Assembly (NCBI GenBank): GCA_014523695.1
Contig: JAATVS010000646.1
Span: forward strand, 1 to 7,772
DNA length: 7,772 nt
Origin: Nitrososphaerales archaeon TH5895
Lineage (GTDB): Archaea > Thermoproteota > Nitrososphaeria > Nitrososphaerales > Nitrososphaeraceae
Direction of reading: 5' to 3'
The notes under the pieces were generated by a model. It was not told the DNA's origin. It saw only the letters and a list, made by a program, of their open reading frames with translations, and did not search any database. This document shows, piece by piece, positions 5,746-7,772 of the stretch. Within the stretch, counting starts at the first letter, position 1; each line of letters begins with the position of its first letter. The translations under genes were made by a program, and so were the position numbers.

Positions 5746-5776
5746 GATAGACCAGATAAGCCGGACCGGGTCTATC
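5746..5776. terminator. Perfect 8-bp hairpin between convergent cgi121 and prs
   Basis: GATAGACC (5746-5753) is perfectly complementary to GGTCTATC (5769-5776), with a 15-nt loop containing CCGG. It lies 18 nt after the cgi121 stop and 6 nt beyond the prs stop, so either transcript would end through it. No T run follows on either strand, so it may be a 3'-end stabilising or boundary element rather than a classic terminator. The right arm shares GTCTATC with the inverted repeat before eS17. Confidence 0.4.
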
Positions 5777-5782
5777 CCTGTA

Positions 5783-6787
5783 CTACCAAGCAATTATCTT
5801 TGATATTGCAGGAGCTATTAAGGGACTAAGATCTATTGTCTCAACGAACGCACCTATAGCTGTTGATTTAGGAACAGAATTTGTTGTAACTATTTTATCC
5901 ACTCCAGCGGCTTTAATTTGTTTAGCTGACTCTTCAGTCATTAACGCATGAGAGCACATAACTATGACACCTTTACAACCATCTGATTTCAAAATCTCCG
6001 CGGTCTTGATTATAGTGTTTCCAGTACTGACAATGTCATCAATTATTACAATATCCTGCCCTCGAATTCGGTCTTTATGTAGAGACGATGAGTAATCAAC
6101 ATTCACCTCACCCGTGCTCCGATTTCTTGTTTTCTTCATGCAAATAACATTATTATCTAGATGACGGGCAAACGACTGTGCTCTGTTAAACCCTCCCTCA
6201 TCAGGGGATATAGTGACCGAGTTATTCATTTTTATTCCAAATTTGGACTTTGCGTATTCTGCCAATAGCGGTACTGCAGATACATTTATCGAATGCATCC
6301 TTTCTTCGAAGTAAGATAGTGCGCGTAAACTATGTATGTCTACCGTTACCATATTGTGAGCTCCAAAGATCTCATACATATTTGCTATCAATTCGGTAGT
6401 CACTACCTCTCCTTCAAGAAATGCATTATCCTGCCGCGCATAAGCCATGTACGGCACAACGATAACGATATTCTTTGCAGAATCATCAACACATTTCTTA
6501 AGTAGCATCAGAGTTTGTAGTATGTGCCTGTCGACTTGTGGAGGGTATGCAGACTGGACTATTACGCATGGTTTATTTTTTAATTCCTCCTTAATTCGAA
6601 TCTTGCTTTCGCCGTCAGAAAATACCCGTAATTCAGGACAAATCAAACTCACACCCATTGCTATAGAGATATTTGTGGCCAAATCTAGAGATGATGGGCC
6701 GGCAATTACCACTGTTGAAGATAACACAGCCTTTTGATGTGAAGAATTTGAATCAACATCCTGTTCTATTTCCATATTCTTCCCCAT
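5783..6787 (-). CDS. prs: Ribose-phosphate pyrophosphokinase (PRPP synthetase)
   Basis: Transfers pyrophosphate from ATP to ribose-5-phosphate to give PRPP, the precursor for purines, pyrimidines, His, Trp and NAD. The 334-residue protein carries the family motifs in order: RVFSDGE (54-60), VQSAYPP (77-83), YMAYARQD then FLEGE (113-127), VDIHSL (149-154; metal/ATP site), SPDEGGFNRA (194-203), the flexible-loop pair K219/R221 in MKKTR, the PRPP-binding loop VIIDDIVSTGNT (247-258) and VTTNSVP (300-306). The first 20-odd residues (MGKNMEIEQD onward) precede the usual family start and look disordered; the ATG at 6775 (residue 5) is an alternative start. The bacterial-style TQP/Gln-rich allosteric features are not obvious. 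It is transcribed alone, convergent with cgi121, from a TATA-like site near 6840. Confidence 0.96.
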   Translation of the reverse strand: MGKNMEIEQDVDSNSSHQKAVLSSTVVIAGPSSLDLATNISIAMGVSLICPELRVFSDGESKIRIKEELKNKPCVIVQSAYPPQVDRHILQTLMLLKKCVDDSAKNIVIVVPYMAYARQDNAFLEGEVVTTELIANMYEIFGAHNMVTVDIHSLRALSYFEERMHSINVSAVPLLAEYAKSKFGIKMNNSVTISPDEGGFNRAQSFARHLDNNVICMKKTRNRSTGEVNVDYSSSLHKDRIRGQDIVIIDDIVSTGNTIIKTAEILKSDGCKGVIVMCSHALMTEESAKQIKAAGVDKIVTTNSVPKSTAIGAFVETIDLSPLIAPAISKIIAW

Positions 6788-6837
6788 TTAGAAAGAGATT
6801 TCTTCTCGATCTTGCTCAAGGAGTGGGCCATCATTTG

Positions 6838-6843
6838 CTTAAA
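6838..6843 (-). promoter_or_regulatory. TATA-like promoter for prs
   Basis: The minus-strand TTTAAG, within AAATGTTTAAGCA, is the best TATA match upstream of prs. It predicts transcription start near 6814 and a 27-nt leader before the ATG at 6787. The leader contains a small GAGA/TCTC inverted repeat (6795-6807) and no clear Shine-Dalgarno sequence. Confidence 0.4.
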
Positions 6844-6922
6844 CATTTGAACAAGATTAACAAGTGTATTTGAATGTTGCAGTAAGGAAGCAAAATTTTA
6901 TCTTCCAAAAATCTTCATCTTT

Positions 6923-6995
6923 GGGATGCCCCCTTGGGGTCCTTTCCGGAGGCATCAGTGGATTCAATTATATCGTTCGGGACAGGGCGCTTCCC
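6923..6995. ncRNA. Candidate small structured RNA (GC-rich extended hairpin)
   Basis: In an AT-rich 578-bp spacer, a sharply GC-rich block folds on itself. GGGATGCCCCC (6923-6933) faces GGGCGCTTCCC (6985-6995), making 9 Watson-Crick pairs interrupted by two single mismatches. Just inside, GTCC (6939-6942) pairs with GGAC (6980-6983). GC-rich folded islands in AT-rich archaeal spacers are a classic sign of non-coding RNA. Strand is undecided. On minus, a TATA-like AATTATATTT at 7028-7037 predicts a start near 7005, and a TTTTT run (complement of 6907-6911) follows the hairpin, giving about 100 nt. On plus, TTTTAT near 6894-6899 predicts a start near 6924. It is not a tRNA or 5S, and I match it to no known family. 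The minus strand also holds an open frame ending here, so a degraded coding remnant is possible. Confidence 0.4.
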
Positions 6996-7027
6996 TTCAT
7001 AGTTGTCATCATTACTATTATTATTTG

Positions 7028-7037
7028 AAATATAATT
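7028..7037 (-). promoter_or_regulatory. Possible TATA box for a minus-strand small transcript
   Basis: The minus-strand AATTATATTT lies about 27 bp before 7005, which is 10 nt upstream of the GC-rich hairpin at 6995-6923. The AT-rich surroundings make chance matches likely, so this supports the small-RNA idea only weakly. Confidence 0.25.
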
Positions 7038-7329
7038 TCACCGATTTACTCTAATTGATATAACACATAAGTATTTTCCCCACATATATTCAAGAAAAGT
7101 AGTTTCATGTCCAATTTTTCTAAAGCTATAGAATATTACATTGTATTTCAAAATAAGAAATTGTGTTTACAATAGATTGATGAATCAGCTCCGACCCGTC
7201 CCAGGATATTCTTTTCACAACATGGTGCTTTCGAACCCCTTTTAACCCTCCAAACACCATCTAATAATTCTAAAATCAACGAAATGAAATTAGAGATATA
7301 GAACTGAACACTAGAACCATTTGTGGTAA
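7038..7329. other. AT-rich spacer, no confident gene
   Basis: I find no tRNA, known RNA or confident gene here. A 44-codon minus-strand ORF (ATG at 7260 to TAG at 7126) beginning MVFGGLKGVRKHHVVKRISW reads plausibly but has no clear promoter, and ORFs of this size are common by chance. An ATTGT-GTTT-ACAAT inverted repeat lies at 7160-7173. The block 7221-7251 is locally richer in C runs, with tandem AACCCCTT/AACCCTCC-like units on the plus strand. Confidence 0.35.
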
Positions 7330-7336
7330 GTTTATA
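7330..7336 (+). promoter_or_regulatory. TATA box for the PNPOx-fold gene
   Basis: GTTTATA centred near 7334 predicts transcription start near 7361, about 5 nt before the in-frame TTG at 7366. This supports a near-leaderless start at that TTG rather than at the GTG at 7399. Confidence 0.45.
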
Positions 7337-7365
7337 GCAAGATTGGGTATTAGTTATTTGGTAAT

Positions 7366-7772
7366 TTGAAGAGCGATAATATTAATACCAGCAACAAAGT
7401 GAGAGTCAACCAAAAAGAGCGCAAATTTCTGTTGGAAAACGAAGCATGCAGGATAGCCACATCTCATGATGACGTACCACATGTTGTACCAGTCGCATAT
7501 ATCTATGAGAAAGGATATATTATCTTTGTAACAGATTATGGAACAAGAAAATATAGGAATCTGCAAGTGAACAGGAATGTTTCGATAGTTGTTGATGTCT
7601 ATGATCCCTCTGGAGAGAACAAAGCTATAATAATACAAGGCAAGGCGGTTATCATTGAAAGAGGAAAGGAATTCATAAGACTGTATAAAATCTTTGATAA
7701 AAAATTCGAATGGGTAAGAAAGAATCCTTGGAAAGAAGGAGAGGCCCCCTTTGTGAGAGTGGTTGCTTTCAA
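7366..7772 (+). CDS. Pyridoxamine 5'-phosphate oxidase-fold (flavin/F420-binding split barrel) protein, C-terminus cut by window edge
   Basis: The open frame runs for 135 codons to the right edge. Residues 15-35 (NQKERKFLLENEACRIATSH) are the typical helix plus first strand of PNPOx-like proteins. VPHVVPVAYIYEKGYIIFVT (37-56) is the barrel strand pair with the PHVVPV motif, and DYGTRKYRNLQVNRNVSIVV (57-76) carries the cofactor-phosphate-binding Thr-Arg-Lys and the N-x-N-V region. IIIQGKAVIIE (88-98) is the next barrel strand. Such proteins bind FMN, F420 or haem and usually act as oxidoreductases on unknown substrates in archaea, so the precise reaction cannot be assigned. The start is TTG 7366 (TATA-supported) or GTG 7399; both leave the domain intact. 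An open frame on the opposite strand (7354-7638) is a shadow of this gene. Confidence 0.88.
   Translation, partial: MKSDNINTSNKVRVNQKERKFLLENEACRIATSHDDVPHVVPVAYIYEKGYIIFVTDYGTRKYRNLQVNRNVSIVVDVYDPSGENKAIIIQGKAVIIERGKEFIRLYKIFDKKFEWVRKNPWKEGEAPFVRVVAF

Noticed and set aside
7225..7250. Minus-strand GGTTCGAAAGC resembling a tRNA T-loop
   Set aside because: Flanking bases do not form a T stem, and no acceptor, D or anticodon arms can be built around it.
7354..7638. Open frame of 94 codons on the minus strand
   Set aside because: It lies opposite the PNPOx-fold gene, whose plus-strand translation has clear family motifs; the minus frame is Cys/Tyr/Ile-rich and resembles no protein I know.
1..7772. 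CRISPR array, insertion sequence or integrase/att site
   Set aside because: I saw no regularly spaced repeats, transposase-like ORF or terminal inverted repeats with target duplications.

Overview
The window looks like a mesophilic ammonia-oxidising-type archaeon (Thaumarchaeota/Nitrososphaerota, perhaps Nitrososphaerales). It carries archaeal/eukaryotic-type genes (ribosomal protein eS17, KEOPS subunit Cgi121) and an AT-rich base composition. Archaeal TATA boxes sit about 27 bp before predicted transcript starts, several of them giving leaderless or near-leaderless genes, and TTG/GTG starts are common. The lineage call is inference from gene content and style, not from a search.

Layout. (1) Positions 1-1873, minus strand: a conserved-looking hypothetical protein with two hydrophobic segments, followed in the same reading frame after one amber stop by an ABC1/UbiB-family atypical kinase that runs off the left edge. 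(2) 2020-2403, plus: a pterin-4a-carbinolamine dehydratase behind a hairpin-rich leader. (3) 2479-3832, minus: a protein with two predicted winged-helix regions overlapping an ADP-ribose-type Nudix hydrolase. (4) 3970-4341, plus: a small winged-helix protein, divergent from the previous pair, with a TATA box for each side in the shared spacer. (5) 4526-5727, plus: a compact translation/tRNA-modification cluster of eS17, a Urm1/MoaD-like beta-grasp protein and KEOPS Cgi121. (6) 5783-6787, minus: ribose-phosphate pyrophosphokinase (PRPP synthetase), convergent with the cluster. (7) 6788-7365: a long gene-poor spacer with a GC-rich, strongly self-complementary segment that may be a small structured RNA. 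(8) 7366-end, plus: the start of a flavin/F420-type pyridoxamine-phosphate-oxidase-fold protein.

Most of this is core housekeeping: t6A tRNA modification, sulfur carrier chemistry, translation, PRPP supply, pterin recycling and nucleotide clean-up. The least ordinary points are the beta-grasp protein whose diglycine is not C-terminal, the possible small RNA upstream of prs, the winged-helix/Nudix overlap, the in-frame stop between the hypothetical protein and the kinase, and a shared inverted-repeat motif at both ends of the eS17-Urm1-Cgi121 cluster.
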